From the NCBI RefSeq assembly GCF_002266435.3, contig NZ_CP029426.2, forward strand, positions 6,961,931 to 7,025,930: a DNA stretch of 64,000 bases. Direction: 5' to 3'. This document shows positions 17,543-28,259 of the stretch, in pieces (the first letter of the stretch is position 1; the number at the start of each line of letters is the position of its first letter). The translations under genes were made by a program, and so were the position numbers. The notes beneath the pieces were generated by a model, which saw nothing but the letters and a program-made list of their open reading frames with translations, had not been told where the DNA came from and did not search any database. The stretch comes from Bradyrhizobium amphicarpaeae (GTDB lineage: Bacteria; Pseudomonadota; Alphaproteobacteria; Rhizobiales; Xanthobacteraceae).

Positions 17543-17845
17543 ATGAAGCACTTCATGATCAAATACGAATTCAGGAACGGCACCACGGACGCCTGGCACC
17601 AGGAGATCGGCCGCTTCGTCAAGGCGATCGACGGCGATCCGGAGCTGACGGGCCGGATCGCTTATCGTGTCTTGAAGAACCGCGACGACGGCAGCTATTT
17701 CCATCTCGCCAGCGTCGCCGACGAGGCCGCGCAAAAGGCACTGCAATCGCGCGACTTCTTCAGGGCTTATCAGGAGATGACGCGGAAAATCGCCGGCGGC
17801 GAGGTGACGGTGACGCCGATCGAGTGGATCGGCCAGACCGCCTGA
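17543..17845 (+). CDS. Small dimeric alpha/beta-barrel protein, monooxygenase-like
   Basis: A 100-residue protein with the strand-helix pattern of the antibiotic-biosynthesis monooxygenase/EthD type of ferredoxin-like folds: MKHFMIKYEFRNG, then a helix DAWHQEIGRFVKAIDGDP, strand GRIAYRVLKNRDDGSYFHL, helix, and a final strand GEVTVTPIEWIG. The function cannot be stated from sequence. Small proteins of this fold often detoxify quinones when paired with an HxlR gene, as here. The ATG at 17543 has AAGGAGCG seven bases upstream; an earlier ATG in frame lacks that. Its stop is followed almost at once by the convergent esterase gene. Confidence 0.75.
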   Translation: MKHFMIKYEFRNGTTDAWHQEIGRFVKAIDGDPELTGRIAYRVLKNRDDGSYFHLASVADEAAQKALQSRDFFRAYQEMTRKIAGGEVTVTPIEWIGQTA

Positions 17846-17846
17846 A

Positions 17847-19040
17847 CTACTTCATCAATCCCGCGGCGGTCAGTGCGCGCGTGATGATCTGGCCGAGATC
17901 GAAGCCGCGAGCCTCCTCGCGCGTCGGCTCGGCCGGCTGCTCGGCGACCGCTGCGCGGATCGAGCGGGCCAAATGCGGCGCCGGCGTCAGCGCCGGCTGC
18001 GCTGCAGGCTTGCTTGCAGGCGTGCTTGCAGGCTTGGCCTCCGCCTTTGCAGCATCGGCAATCCAGCCGGTGAGGCCGAAGAACTTTGCGATGTGATAGG
18101 ACGACGAAATGCCGGCCTCGATCAGGAATGCGCCCTCCACGCCGTAGCGCTGGTCGTTGTCGGCAAGGCCAAGCGGCGTGCCGTGCGCCATGTCGGTGAT
18201 GGCGTAGGATTCGACCAGCGTCTCGCCATCCCTGCCCCACCAGGCCTGGCGCGGATAACCGTCGACATTGGTCTCCGCCATCGGCGCTTCCGGCAGGTCG
18301 TGCAGATCGAGCCACTGCTTGACGATCTCGTTGGCATTGCCCGGATTGACGGTGCGGTCGGCGCTGCCGTGCCATACCGAAACCTTCGGCCAGGGGCCGC
18401 GATGATCCGAGGCGCTGCGCACGAGATCGCCGAGTTCGCGCGCGGGACGCGTCGGCGAATGAAACATGCCGTCGAGCGCCTGGCGCAAATTCGAGGCGAT
18501 GCCGTAGGGCAGCCCGGCGATGACCGCGCCGGCCGCGAAGACTTCCGGATAGGTCGCGAGCATCACCGACGTCATGCCGCCGCCGGCGGACAGGCCGGTG
18601 ATGAAGATACGCCTGGGATCGATGCGATGGGCGTCCGCCATATGCGCGATCATCTCGCGGATCGACTGCGCCTCGCCGCCGTCCCGCGCGGTGTCTTCCG
18701 GATTGAACCAGTTGAAGCAGGTGTTGCCGTTGTTGCTCCGCTGCTGCTCGGGCATCAGCAGCGCGAAGCCATAGTGCTTCGCGAGCGTCGACCAGCCGGC
18801 GCCGAGATCGTAGCCCGCTGCCGTCTGCCCGCAGCCATGCAGCACGACGACCAGCGCGCGCGGCTTCTGCAACTGCGCGGGCACGAACGCGAACATGCGC
18901 AAGGCGCCCGGGTTGTCGCCAAAGCCGGTGACCTCCTGCAATGGACTGGACCCATCCGGGCTGCGGCCGAACTCCGCAAAGCGCAGACCGTCCAGCCTCG
19001 GGAGACGTCTCAACAGATCGACATTTTTGGCTAACGACAC
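17847..19040 (-). CDS. PHB depolymerase-family esterase (Esterase_phd)
   Basis: An alpha/beta hydrolase of the Esterase_phd family, 397 residues from the chosen GTG. The oxyanion region is LVVVLHGCGQTAAGYD, the nucleophile elbow GLSAGGGM, the acidic residue lies in VWHGSADRTVNPGNA, and the catalytic His is in YAITDMAHGTPLG. The C-terminal 60 residues are a low-complexity A/P/K linker (KPASTPASKPAAQPA) and a short helix. No signal peptide is seen, so secretion is uncertain. The GTG at 19040 follows AGGAAG; a TTG at 19067 is an alternative. The substrate may be a polyester, feruloyl ester or similar. Confidence 0.87.
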   Translation of the reverse strand: MSLAKNVDLLRRLPRLDGLRFAEFGRSPDGSSPLQEVTGFGDNPGALRMFAFVPAQLQKPRALVVVLHGCGQTAAGYDLGAGWSTLAKHYGFALLMPEQQRSNNGNTCFNWFNPEDTARDGGEAQSIREMIAHMADAHRIDPRRIFITGLSAGGGMTSVMLATYPEVFAAGAVIAGLPYGIASNLRQALDGMFHSPTRPARELGDLVRSASDHRGPWPKVSVWHGSADRTVNPGNANEIVKQWLDLHDLPEAPMAETNVDGYPRQAWWGRDGETLVESYAITDMAHGTPLGLADNDQRYGVEGAFLIEAGISSSYHIAKFFGLTGWIADAAKAEAKPASTPASKPAAQPALTPAPHLARSIRAAVAEQPAEPTREEARGFDLGQIITRALTAAGLMK

Positions 19041-19585
19041 GGCAACTTCCTGATGGGCGACGTACAACGTCCAGCCAAACCAGATAGTTGCTGCAATGCA
19101 AAATAAAAAGACCGTGCGCTGTCAATCGAGTGAAAACCGCGGGAAACCCCCGGGAATCCGCACGTATTAACCGCAATGCCTCAACTTCATGCAGATGCAC
19201 GACACCTCCCACGACAGAAATGCGGCGGAGAAGATGATTAATGTCACAAACAGTACGAGCGAGCGGAAATCGTGCGCGCGCAGATTGCAACGCTTCGACT
19301 GCTGAGAACACCGCGCCGATTGCGGCCACTCCGGCCGCATTTCCGATCTGCTCCGTCGTGCCATGCCTGACTGCCGAAGATGATCACGATGAACGCGAGC
19401 AGGAGCTCGCGATGGCGCGATACCACGACGAAGGCAAGCGCGAGCGGGATGAAGTTTGCGGGGAGAGCGAGAAGGCGCGCATGCCTGCATTCCGCTGCGC
19501 GGGACACCGCGCGATTGCGTTCGCGCCCTTGGGCACGTAGCCTCACCGCCTCAACAAACAGAAAATCAAAGCCGGAGAGAACGCC
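19041..19585. other. Gene-poor stretch, possible decayed membrane-protein remnant
   Basis: No intact gene is convincing here. The minus strand carries hydrophobic stretches in different frames: LLALPANFIPLALAFVVV and ELLLAFIVIIFGS in one frame near 19380-19480, and SLVLFVTLIIFSAAFL in another near 19210-19260. This is what a small membrane protein with frameshifts would leave. The plus strand has only a charge-rich open frame with poor codon usage. The region presumably also holds the promoters of the flanking esterase and flavin oxidoreductase genes. Confidence 0.3.
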
Positions 19586-20821
19586 ATGGCGCGCCTGAAG
19601 TTCGGAGCCTTCCTTGCCCCGCATCACCCGATCGGGGAGCATCCGATGCTCCAGTTCCGGCGCGATCTCGACCTGGTTGAGCAACTCGACGCGCTCGGCT
19701 ATGACGAATTCTGGTGCGGCGAGCACCATTCATCCGGCTGGGAGATGATCGCCTCGCCCGAGATGTTCCTGGCTGCGGCCGGCGAGCGCACCAAGCGGAT
19801 CAAGCTCGGCACCGGCGTGGTGTCGCTGCCCTATCATCATCCCTACAACGTCGCCCAGCGCATGGTGCAGCTCGACCACATGACCGGCGGCCGCGCCATC
19901 TTCGGCTCCGGCCCGGGCGCGCTCGCCTCCGACGCGCACACGCTCGGCATCGATCCGATGACGCAGCGCGACCGCCAGGACGAGGCGATCGGCGTCATCC
20001 GCCGGCTCTTCAACGGCGAGCGCGTCACGGCCAAGAGCGACTGGTTCACCATGAACGACGCCGCGCTGCAGATCCTGCCGCTGCAGGAAGAGATGCCGTT
20101 CGTGGTCGCTTCGCAAATCTCGCCCTCCGGCATGACGCTCGCCGGCAAATACGGCTGCGGCATCATCTCGCTGGGCTCGATGACGACGCAGGGCCTGATG
20201 TCACTGCAGCAGCAATGGCAGTTCGCCGAGGACGCCGCGAAGAAGCACGGCACGAAGGTCGACCGCGCCAACTGGCGCGTGCTGCTGACCTTCCACATCG
20301 CCGAGACCCGCGAGCAGGCGCGCAAGGAAGCCGGCGCCGGGCTGATGCGCTGGCACAACGAATATAATGTCGGCACGCTGCAGCGGCCGGGGCTGACCGC
20401 GTTCTCCTCGCCCGACGAGGCCGTGGACAAGACCGCCTTCGTCGAAGGCGCTGCGTCCACCATCGGCACGCCCGACGATCTCGTCAAAACCATCAAGAAC
20501 GTGATGCAGGTCTCCGGCGGCGTCGGTGCCATCATCGGCTTCGTGCACGACTGGGCCAATCCGGAAGCCACGCGCCGCAGCTGGGACATGGTGGCGCGCT
20601 ACGTCGTGCCCGAGATCAACGGCTATATCGACGGACTGCGCCGGTCGCAGAAATTCGTCATCGAGAACCGCGCCATCTTCGAGCGCGCCGGCCAGGCGGT
20701 GATGGCCAAGATCATGGAGAACGAGAAGGCCGCCGAGGCGCTCAAGGTGACCGGCCCCGGCCGCGTCGCCATTCCCGCCGTCAACGCGCCGGATCTGCAG
20801 AAGGAAGCGGCGAAGCGGTAG
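19586..20821 (+). CDS. LLM-class flavin-dependent oxidoreductase (limonene monooxygenase-like)
   Basis: A bacterial-luciferase-like flavin monooxygenase of 411 residues, using FMNH2 supplied by a separate reductase. The TIM-barrel pattern is clear: KFGAFLAPHHPIGEHP, YDEFWCGEHHSSGWE near 45, IKLGTGVVSLPYHHPYNVA, GRAIFGSGPGALASDA and FVVASQISPSGMTLAGKYG. Relatives are annotated as limonene 1,2-monooxygenase or alkanal monooxygenase, but the substrate cannot be fixed. The ATG follows GGAGAGAACG. The cytochrome P450 gene 140 bases downstream on the same strand may belong to the same oxidation pathway, which is inference from neighbourhood only. Confidence 0.9.
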   Translation: MARLKFGAFLAPHHPIGEHPMLQFRRDLDLVEQLDALGYDEFWCGEHHSSGWEMIASPEMFLAAAGERTKRIKLGTGVVSLPYHHPYNVAQRMVQLDHMTGGRAIFGSGPGALASDAHTLGIDPMTQRDRQDEAIGVIRRLFNGERVTAKSDWFTMNDAALQILPLQEEMPFVVASQISPSGMTLAGKYGCGIISLGSMTTQGLMSLQQQWQFAEDAAKKHGTKVDRANWRVLLTFHIAETREQARKEAGAGLMRWHNEYNVGTLQRPGLTAFSSPDEAVDKTAFVEGAASTIGTPDDLVKTIKNVMQVSGGVGAIIGFVHDWANPEATRRSWDMVARYVVPEINGYIDGLRRSQKFVIENRAIFERAGQAVMAKIMENEKAAEALKVTGPGRVAIPAVNAPDLQKEAAKR

Positions 20822-20962
20822 GCATCATCGAGGTTGCGCCTGTCACCACTATCATGAGGACGTGATACCGGCCTGTGCTATGCTGATCCCATCAGCCTGG
20901 CGCAGCCGTATTAATGCCGCGGTCGGGCGATTTCTGTCGGTCAGCCAACCGGAGCAATCGTC

Positions 20963-22336
20963 ATGTCGATGCAGAATGTCGCCCCTGCGCTTCCGTTCAC
21001 CGCCCCAAGGCGCAACGAGCTGACGCACATCCCCGGCGACGAAGGATGGCCGATCATCGGCAAGACCTTTCAGGTGTTGGCCGATCCCAAAGGCCATATC
21101 GAGGCGAACGGCGCCAAATACGGCCTGGTCTACCGCACCCATGTGTTCGGCGAGACAAATGTCGTGCTGCTCGGGCCCGAGGCCAACGAACTCGTGATGT
21201 TCGATCAGCAAAAGCTGTTCTCCTCGACCCACGGCTGGAACAAGGTGCTCGGCCTGTTGTTTCCGCGCGGATTGATGCTGCTCGATTTCGACGAGCACCG
21301 GCTGCACCGCAAGGCGCTGTCGGTCGCGTTCAAGTCGGGGCCGATGAAATCCTACCTGGCCGATCTCGACCGCGGCATCGCCGCGCGGGTCGCGCAGTGG
21401 AAGGCCAAGCCCGGCGAGATGCAGCTTTATCCGGAAATGAAGCAGCTCACGCTGGATCTCGCGGCGGCGTCCTTCCTCGGCGCCGATATCGGGCCGGAAG
21501 TCGACGAGATCAACCGCGCCTTCGTCGACATGATCGCTGCCGCTGTCGCGCCGATCCGCCGTCCCCTGCCCGGCACCCAGATGGCAGCCGGCGTCCGGGG
21601 GCGCAAACGCATCGTCGCCTATTTCCGCGAGCAGATCCCGCTGCGACGCGGCAATCACGGCGGCGATGATTTGTTCTCGCAGCTCTGCCGCGCCACCCAC
21701 GAGGACGGCGCGCTGCTGTCCGAGCAGGACATCATCGACCACATGAGCTTCCTGATGATGGCGGCGCACGACACGCTGACCTCGTCGCTGACGTCGTTCG
21801 TCGGCGAACTCGCCGCCAATCCGGACTGGCAGGACAGGCTGCGCGCGGAAGTTCTCGCACTCGGGCTCGCGGCCGATGCGCCGAGCAGCTTCGACGATCT
21901 CGAAAAGATGCCGCTGTCCGAAATGGCGTTCAAGGAGGCGCTGCGGATCAAGCCGCCGGTGCCCTCGATGCCGCGCCGGGCGATGCGCGATTTCAACTTC
22001 AAGGGCTACACGATTCCCGCCGGCACCGCGGTCGGCGTCAATCCGCTCTATACGCATCACATGAAGGACATCTGGCCGGAGCCGGATCGCTTCGATCCCA
22101 TGCGCTTCACTGAAGAAGCCCAGCGCAACCGCCACCGCTTCGCCTGGGTCCCGTTCGGCGGCGGCGCGCATATGTGCCTCGGCCTGCACTTCGCCTACAT
22201 GCAGGCGAAATGTTTTGCGCGGCACTTCCTGCAGAACATCGAGGTGTCGCTGGAAGAGGGCTACAAGCCGGACTGGCAGATGTGGCCGATCCCGAAGCCC
22301 CGCGACGGGCTGAGGGTGAGAGTGAAGGCGGTGTGA
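20963..22336 (+). CDS. Cytochrome P450
   Basis: A soluble 457-residue P450 monooxygenase. The heme-binding loop is FGGGAHMCLGLHFA with the axial Cys near residue 402. The I-helix oxygen motif is AAHDTLTSS near 265, the ExxR motif is in FKEALRIKPP, and the PERF-like region is EPDRFDPMRF. The N-terminus has no membrane anchor. The sequence style resembles bacterial relatives of CYP26/CYP51-like groups rather than camphor-type P450s. No ferredoxin or reductase gene is adjacent. The substrate is unknown. Confidence 0.93.
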   Translation: MSMQNVAPALPFTAPRRNELTHIPGDEGWPIIGKTFQVLADPKGHIEANGAKYGLVYRTHVFGETNVVLLGPEANELVMFDQQKLFSSTHGWNKVLGLLFPRGLMLLDFDEHRLHRKALSVAFKSGPMKSYLADLDRGIAARVAQWKAKPGEMQLYPEMKQLTLDLAAASFLGADIGPEVDEINRAFVDMIAAAVAPIRRPLPGTQMAAGVRGRKRIVAYFREQIPLRRGNHGGDDLFSQLCRATHEDGALLSEQDIIDHMSFLMMAAHDTLTSSLTSFVGELAANPDWQDRLRAEVLALGLAADAPSSFDDLEKMPLSEMAFKEALRIKPPVPSMPRRAMRDFNFKGYTIPAGTAVGVNPLYTHHMKDIWPEPDRFDPMRFTEEAQRNRHRFAWVPFGGGAHMCLGLHFAYMQAKCFARHFLQNIEVSLEEGYKPDWQMWPIPKPRDGLRVRVKAV

Positions 22337-22343
22337 GCTTCGC

Positions 22344-22478
22344 CTCTCGTGTCCCGGACGCGCGAAGCGCGAGCCGGGACAGAGAATCTTGCGGCACGTC
22401 GCGCGCGAAAGAGATGGGCCCCGGCTCTGCAGCGCACCGCTGAAGAAGCGCTGCGCTGCGTCCGGGGCACGAGACCTC
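22344..22478. repeat. Mosaic palindromic intergenic repeat (class G)
   Basis: CTCGTGTCCCGGACGCGCG faces TGCGTCCGGGGCACGAG, with AGAGATGGGCCCCGGCTCTGC between. It follows the P450 stop codon and abuts a class B element. Confidence 0.7.
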
Positions 22479-22490
22479 CCACGATCGCTG

Positions 22491-22578
22491 GTAGGGTGGG
22501 CAAAGGCGCAAAGCGCCGTGCCCACCATCTTTCACGTCGCGACAATTCGTGGGCACGCTTTGCTTTGCCCGCCCTACG
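22491..22578. repeat. Mosaic palindromic intergenic repeat (class B)
   Basis: GTAGGGTGGGCAAAGGCGC faces GCTTTGCCCGCCCTAC, with the inner arms GTGCCCACC and GTGGGCACG. Together with the preceding class G element it separates the convergent P450 and SDR genes. Confidence 0.8.
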
Positions 22579-22594
22579 GCACCGCGCCTCGCCG

Positions 22595-23434
22595 CTACGC
22601 CCCTTGGTCGAACGCCTTGCGCAGGGCGACATAGCCCTGCTGCTGCTGGGTCCAGTTGCGGCCGCCGGTCATGGCGCCGTCGACGACGAGATCGTGGCCG
22701 TTGATGAAGCTGGATTCGTCGCTGGCCAGGAACACCGCGGCCTGGGCGATGTCCTCGGGGAGGCCGGCGCGCGGGATCGGCTGCGCGCTCTTGTAGACCT
22801 CGCGCATCACCGCCGGGGTCTTCTCCGCAGCATCGGTCGAGAGCCCGAGCGCCTTGCCGAAAATGCCGGTCGCGATCGCGCCGGGCGAGATTGCGTTGAC
22901 GCGCACATTGGACTCGCCGAGCTCCATCGCCACGCATTTGGTGAGGTGGATCACCGCCGCCTTGGCCGCGCTATAGACCATCGAGGACGAGAAGCCGGCG
23001 AGGCGTCCGGCGATGCTGCCGTTGTTGATGATGCTGCCCGACCCCTGCTTCTTCATGGCGGGCGCGGCGTGCTTCATGCCGAGCATGACGCTCCGCACCA
23101 GCGTCGCCATCGCCGCGTCGAAGCGCTCGACCTCGAGACCCTCGATGCCGCCGGTCTGCGCCGGGCCGCCGGCATTGTTGAACAGGCAGTCGATCCGGCC
23201 GAACTTGTCCACGGCGAGCGCGATCAGCGCCTGCATCTGCGCTTCGACCGTCACGTCGGTCTGGCGGAAGATGCAGTTGGCGCCGAGCTGCTTCGCCAGG
23301 GCTTCGCCCTCCGGTAGACGCCGTCCCGCGATCACAATTTTGGCACCTTCGGCAACGAAGACTTCCGCGGTGCGCAACCCGATCCCGCTCGTGGCGCCCG
23401 TGATCACCGCAACCTTGCCGTCCAGCCTGCCCAT
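22595..23434 (-). CDS. Short-chain dehydrogenase/reductase
   Basis: A classical SDR of 279 residues. The cofactor loop is TGATSGIG near residue 12, with AGRR at the end of the second strand favouring NADP or NAD by family rule. NNAG lies near 88, the catalytic Ser is in NNGSIAG, and YSAAK near 153 gives the Tyr and Lys. The C-terminus has the usual LASDESSFINGHDLVVDGAM. The ATG at 23434 begins MGRLDGKVAVITG after AGGAAC. The substrate is unknown. It converges on the P450 gene and is divergent from the HWE kinase gene. Confidence 0.92.
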   Translation of the reverse strand: MGRLDGKVAVITGATSGIGLRTAEVFVAEGAKIVIAGRRLPEGEALAKQLGANCIFRQTDVTVEAQMQALIALAVDKFGRIDCLFNNAGGPAQTGGIEGLEVERFDAAMATLVRSVMLGMKHAAPAMKKQGSGSIINNGSIAGRLAGFSSSMVYSAAKAAVIHLTKCVAMELGESNVRVNAISPGAIATGIFGKALGLSTDAAEKTPAVMREVYKSAQPIPRAGLPEDIAQAAVFLASDESSFINGHDLVVDGAMTGGRNWTQQQQGYVALRKAFDQGA

Positions 23435-23613
23435 GGAATGTTCCTGTTTTCGAACGATTTGATGCCAAACGGCGAACATCAGCCGCTGCCTTCGCCGCAG
23501 ATGCCACTATCCCTGCCTGTCTTCGGCAAGGCAAGCTATGCTTGTGCGGGCGGGATGCGTAACATCTTCACAGGCCGTTCGATTTTCGAACGCATATCGC
23601 AACTGGGCTGCGC

Positions 23614-24579
23614 ATGGGGAAGCTGATCGACGAATTCCGCAGGGGTTGGCAGGGTGCGGCGCCGCCATCGCTCGGTCTGAGCATTGCGTTTGCGGTGGTC
23701 TGCCTGCTGGTTGCGACGCTGACGCGCTGGGCGCTGGCGCATATGCGGCCCGACGTCTACTTCACCCCCTATTTTCCGGCCGTGTTCTTTGCCGCCGCGT
23801 TCGGAGGCTTCCGGATCGGGATCGTGACCGCACTGGTCGGCGGCATGCTCGGCGTCGTCCTGAATTTCGGCGATGCCTTTGCCGATCGCGCGCGGTTTGC
23901 CCTGCTGGCACTCTATTGGACGGTCTGTGCGCTCACCATCTGGGGCGTCGAGCACTATCGCACCATGCTGGCGGAGCAGCGCCGGATCTCCAAGCGCCTG
24001 ATCGAGGAAGAGGAATATCGCAAGCTGCTGGTCGACGAGCTCCAGCACCGGCTGAAGAACAAGCTGTCCACGGCCCATGCCGTGCTGCATCAGGTGCTGC
24101 ATGACGAGCCGCTGGTCTGGGCCCGGGTCGATCCGCGGCTGCGCTCGCTTGCCGCGACCGACGATCTGATCTCGCGGATCGACAAGGCCGGCTGTGACAT
24201 TCGCGATCTCCTGATCTCGGAGCTCGGCCCCTACGGCCATGTCCGCTTCACCCTGAACGGCGATCGGCTGTTCCTGCCGCCGAAGCTCGCGGTCACGCTG
24301 TCATTGATGTTTCACGAACTGGCCACCAATGCGGGCAAGTACGGCGCGTTCTCCTCACCTCGCGGTCTGTTGCAGGTGTCATGGACGGTGAGCGACGACC
24401 GCCTGACCATCACCTGGGACGAGACCGAGGGGCCGAGCGTGGACAAGGTGTCGGAGCCCGGCTTCGGCACCAAGCTGCTGAAATCGGCACTGTCGGCCTT
24501 TGATGGCAGGACCGATACCTCCTACTTGAAGACCGGGCTGCATTGCATCATGCAATGTCGAATCCCGCGAAGCGAATAG
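23614..24579 (+). CDS. HWE/HisKA_2-type sensor histidine kinase with DUF4118-like membrane domain
   Basis: A membrane histidine kinase of 321 residues. Residues 20-112 form about four helices of the DUF4118 (KdpD-like) type, including VYFTPYFPAVFFAAAFGG. The phosphorylation box LVDELQHRLKNKLSTAHAV puts His at 145. The N box is FHELATNAGKYGAFS and a short C-terminal ATP lid follows. These boxes fit the HWE/HisKA_2 class common in rhizobia, where such kinases often feed general stress or light signalling. No response regulator is adjacent, so it is an orphan. Confidence 0.88.
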   Translation: MGKLIDEFRRGWQGAAPPSLGLSIAFAVVCLLVATLTRWALAHMRPDVYFTPYFPAVFFAAAFGGFRIGIVTALVGGMLGVVLNFGDAFADRARFALLALYWTVCALTIWGVEHYRTMLAEQRRISKRLIEEEEYRKLLVDELQHRLKNKLSTAHAVLHQVLHDEPLVWARVDPRLRSLAATDDLISRIDKAGCDIRDLLISELGPYGHVRFTLNGDRLFLPPKLAVTLSLMFHELATNAGKYGAFSSPRGLLQVSWTVSDDRLTITWDETEGPSVDKVSEPGFGTKLLKSALSAFDGRTDTSYLKTGLHCIMQCRIPRSE

Positions 24580-24788
24580 CATCGCGCAAAACGAAAGCCG
24601 ACCCGCGCGCCCGCCCGCAGTTTCGCAGGCGCTGTTGACGTCCTGTTAATGACGATAGTCGGCGCGCGTCGCATCGTCGCAAGTTTCCCCCAAAACAACC
24701 CCGTATTTCTCCGGAGCCCTTAACCAAACTTAAGAGGGAACCGCGCAAGATCGCGCCCATTGCAAAGGCGCGCTGAACAGCAAGATTC

Positions 24789-26534
24789 ATGACTTCTACG
24801 AACGACAACCAATATTCCGGCGCGAGTGAAGCCGAGCTCGGTTTTCTCAAGGAAATCGTTAGAATGCTGCCGGCCGGCCTGACCGTGCAGGATGCGGATG
24901 GCGAGCTTCTGCTGGTTAACGATGCCGCCGCCGCACAGCTCGGCATGGACGGCAGCCGTCCGTCGCCGGATCTGGCGCCGCGCCGCGAAGCCTGCCGCCA
25001 GGCGCTGAGCGCCGGCCAGGCTGTCGTCACCGAGGAGGCGCTTCACGGCGGCGCCGCGCGCCAGGTGCTGCTCACGACCCATCGTCCCGTTCGCCTCGCC
25101 GGCCGCGAACTGCTGATCTCGGCATCCTCCGACATCACCGAGCAGAAGAATTTCGAGGACCAGCTGTTCCGTTCGGCCTATTTCGACGAACTGACCGGAT
25201 TGCCCTCGCGCCGCGTGATCGAACATCACGCCAGCAAGCTGCTCGCGGCCGATCGTGGCGGCGAGCGCTTCGCGCTGGCCTTCCTCGACGTCGACAATTT
25301 CAAGCACATCAACGACTATTACGGCCACGCCGTCGGCGATGCGCTGCTCGTCGAGCTGTCGAAGCGGCTTGGACGCGACTTGCGCGATTCCGACATGCTG
25401 TCGCGCATCTCCGGCGACGAATTCCTGCTGCTGCTGTCGCCGATCCAGAGCCAGGAGGAGGTCGCCGAATTCATGCAATCGACGCTGGAGCGGCTGACGG
25501 CGCCGTTCTTCATCGACAATTCGGAAGTCTTCGCCTCCACCTCCGTCGGCATCAGCCTCTATCCCGATCATGGCCGCAGCTTCGAGACGTTGCGCCAGAA
25601 CGCCGACATTGCGATGTACCGCATCAAGAATGACGGCAAGGGGTCGGCGACGTTCTTCGACTCCAGCATGGAGCGCGAGGCGCTGGCGCGGATGAAGATC
25701 GAGCAGTCGCTGCGGCAAGCCATCCTTGAGAAGCGCTTCTGCTGCGCCTTTCAGTCCAAGGTCGACATCCGCACCCAGGCCGTGAAGGGCATCGAGGCCC
25801 TGGTGCGTCTGCGCGACGACGAAGGCGTGATCCAGGCGCCCGGCTCGTTCATCAATCTCGCCGGTGAGCTCGGGCTGATCGACGAGTTGACTCATCTCGT
25901 GCTCGCCGAGATCGTCAAATCGATCGACCTGATCAACGAGACCTTTGGCGCGGAAGCCACCATCAGCATCAACGTCGCCGCCAAGCAGGCCGGCAATCCC
26001 GAATTCATGCGCAGCTTCGCGCGGGCGCTGGAGGAGACCGGCTTTCCGCAGCGCTTCATGATCGAGGTGACGGAAGACGCCTTCGTCGCCAAGAATCACT
26101 TCCAGGCCGAGATCCTGCCGATGTTCCGCAGGCTCGGCGTCGGCATCTCGATCGACGATTTCGGCACCGGCTATTCCTCGCTCTCGGCGCTGGCCGACAT
26201 CACCGCCGACGAGATCAAGATCGACCGTTCCTTCATCACCGATATCCATAAGCGCCCCCGCAGCCAGGGCATCCTGCGCGCGATCGAATCCCTGAGCGAG
26301 GCGCTCGGCATGACCGTGATCGCCGAAGGCCTCGAAACCTACGAGGAGCTCGCTTATCTCCAGGCCGCGACCAAGATCCGCTACGCCCAGGGCTATTATT
26401 TCTCCCGCCCGATCTTCCTCGAGGAGCTGAAGCTCGCGACACCGGCCTCGAGCGAGTCGCGCGCCAGCGTGGCGAACCGGCCGGCCCAGCAGAACCGCCA
26501 GGGCTATTCGCGCGCGAGCGGGTATCGAAGGTAG
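24789..26534 (+). CDS. PAS-GGDEF-EAL cyclic di-GMP protein
   Basis: A soluble 581-residue protein joining a sensor to c-di-GMP synthesis and breakdown domains. A PAS-like domain spans residues 17-120 and ends at SSDITEQKNFEDQLF. The GGDEF domain follows, with DELTGLPSRR, FLDVDNFKHIND and the active loop SGDEF (a conservative change of GGDEF). The EAL domain has GIEALVRLRDD, IEVTEDAF, DDFGTGYSS and AEGLETYEEL. Both halves keep key residues, so dual activity is possible. The C-terminal 30 residues are polar and disordered-looking. There is no membrane segment. Confidence 0.92.
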   Translation: MTSTNDNQYSGASEAELGFLKEIVRMLPAGLTVQDADGELLLVNDAAAAQLGMDGSRPSPDLAPRREACRQALSAGQAVVTEEALHGGAARQVLLTTHRPVRLAGRELLISASSDITEQKNFEDQLFRSAYFDELTGLPSRRVIEHHASKLLAADRGGERFALAFLDVDNFKHINDYYGHAVGDALLVELSKRLGRDLRDSDMLSRISGDEFLLLLSPIQSQEEVAEFMQSTLERLTAPFFIDNSEVFASTSVGISLYPDHGRSFETLRQNADIAMYRIKNDGKGSATFFDSSMEREALARMKIEQSLRQAILEKRFCCAFQSKVDIRTQAVKGIEALVRLRDDEGVIQAPGSFINLAGELGLIDELTHLVLAEIVKSIDLINETFGAEATISINVAAKQAGNPEFMRSFARALEETGFPQRFMIEVTEDAFVAKNHFQAEILPMFRRLGVGISIDDFGTGYSSLSALADITADEIKIDRSFITDIHKRPRSQGILRAIESLSEALGMTVIAEGLETYEELAYLQAATKIRYAQGYYFSRPIFLEELKLATPASSESRASVANRPAQQNRQGYSRASGYRR

Positions 26535-26680
26535 GACCCGCGCTTCTCTCATCTCGGTGTCGTCGCCCGGCTTGACCGGGGCATCCAGGGCGGGGTGTCC
26601 CGCATCCATCCCACCATTTCTCCCCTTTGAAATTGCTGCCCTTTTGCTAATACACGGACAGACCTCCCCCGAGATATGTC

Positions 26681-28116
<1,436 letters not shown>

Positions 28117-28123
<7 letters not shown>

Positions 28124-28164
28124 ATTTCGAGACTGACGTGTCTGAAGTCTCGGATTCCGGACAC
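28117..28164 (+). promoter_or_regulatory. Candidate activator-binding sites upstream of sigma-54 promoter
   Basis: TGTCTGAA occurs at 28117-28124 and again at 28139-28146, 22 bases (two helical turns) apart. The second is part of an imperfect palindrome whose arms are GTGTCTGAA (28138-28146) and TTCCGGACAC (28155-28164). The first lies in GTCT-N8-AGAC (28118-28133). They sit about 80-130 bases upstream of the -24 element, where enhancer-binding proteins normally bind. Confidence 0.5.
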
Positions 28165-28243
28165 CTCGGCGCCGGCCCTTGCTCGCAGCGTCTTCAGCGT
28201 TTGTGCCGCATTTTCAGCCATTCCCACTCCGGGCTCCGCCTCT

Positions 28244-28259
28244 GGCGCAAGGCTTGCTC
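28244..28259 (+). promoter_or_regulatory. Candidate sigma-54 (-24/-12) promoter
   Basis: TGGCGCAAGGCTTGCT matches the TGGCAC-N5-TTGC pattern with one change, and has exactly ten bases between the invariant GG and GC. It points toward the solute-receptor gene at 28468 and lies just after the sigma-54 activator gene, leaving a leader of about 200 bases. Confidence 0.6.

Noticed and set aside
24720..26609. A 629-codon antisense open frame opposite the GGDEF-EAL gene
   Set aside because: It is a mirror frame of a high-GC coding region, without a ribosome site or known domain.
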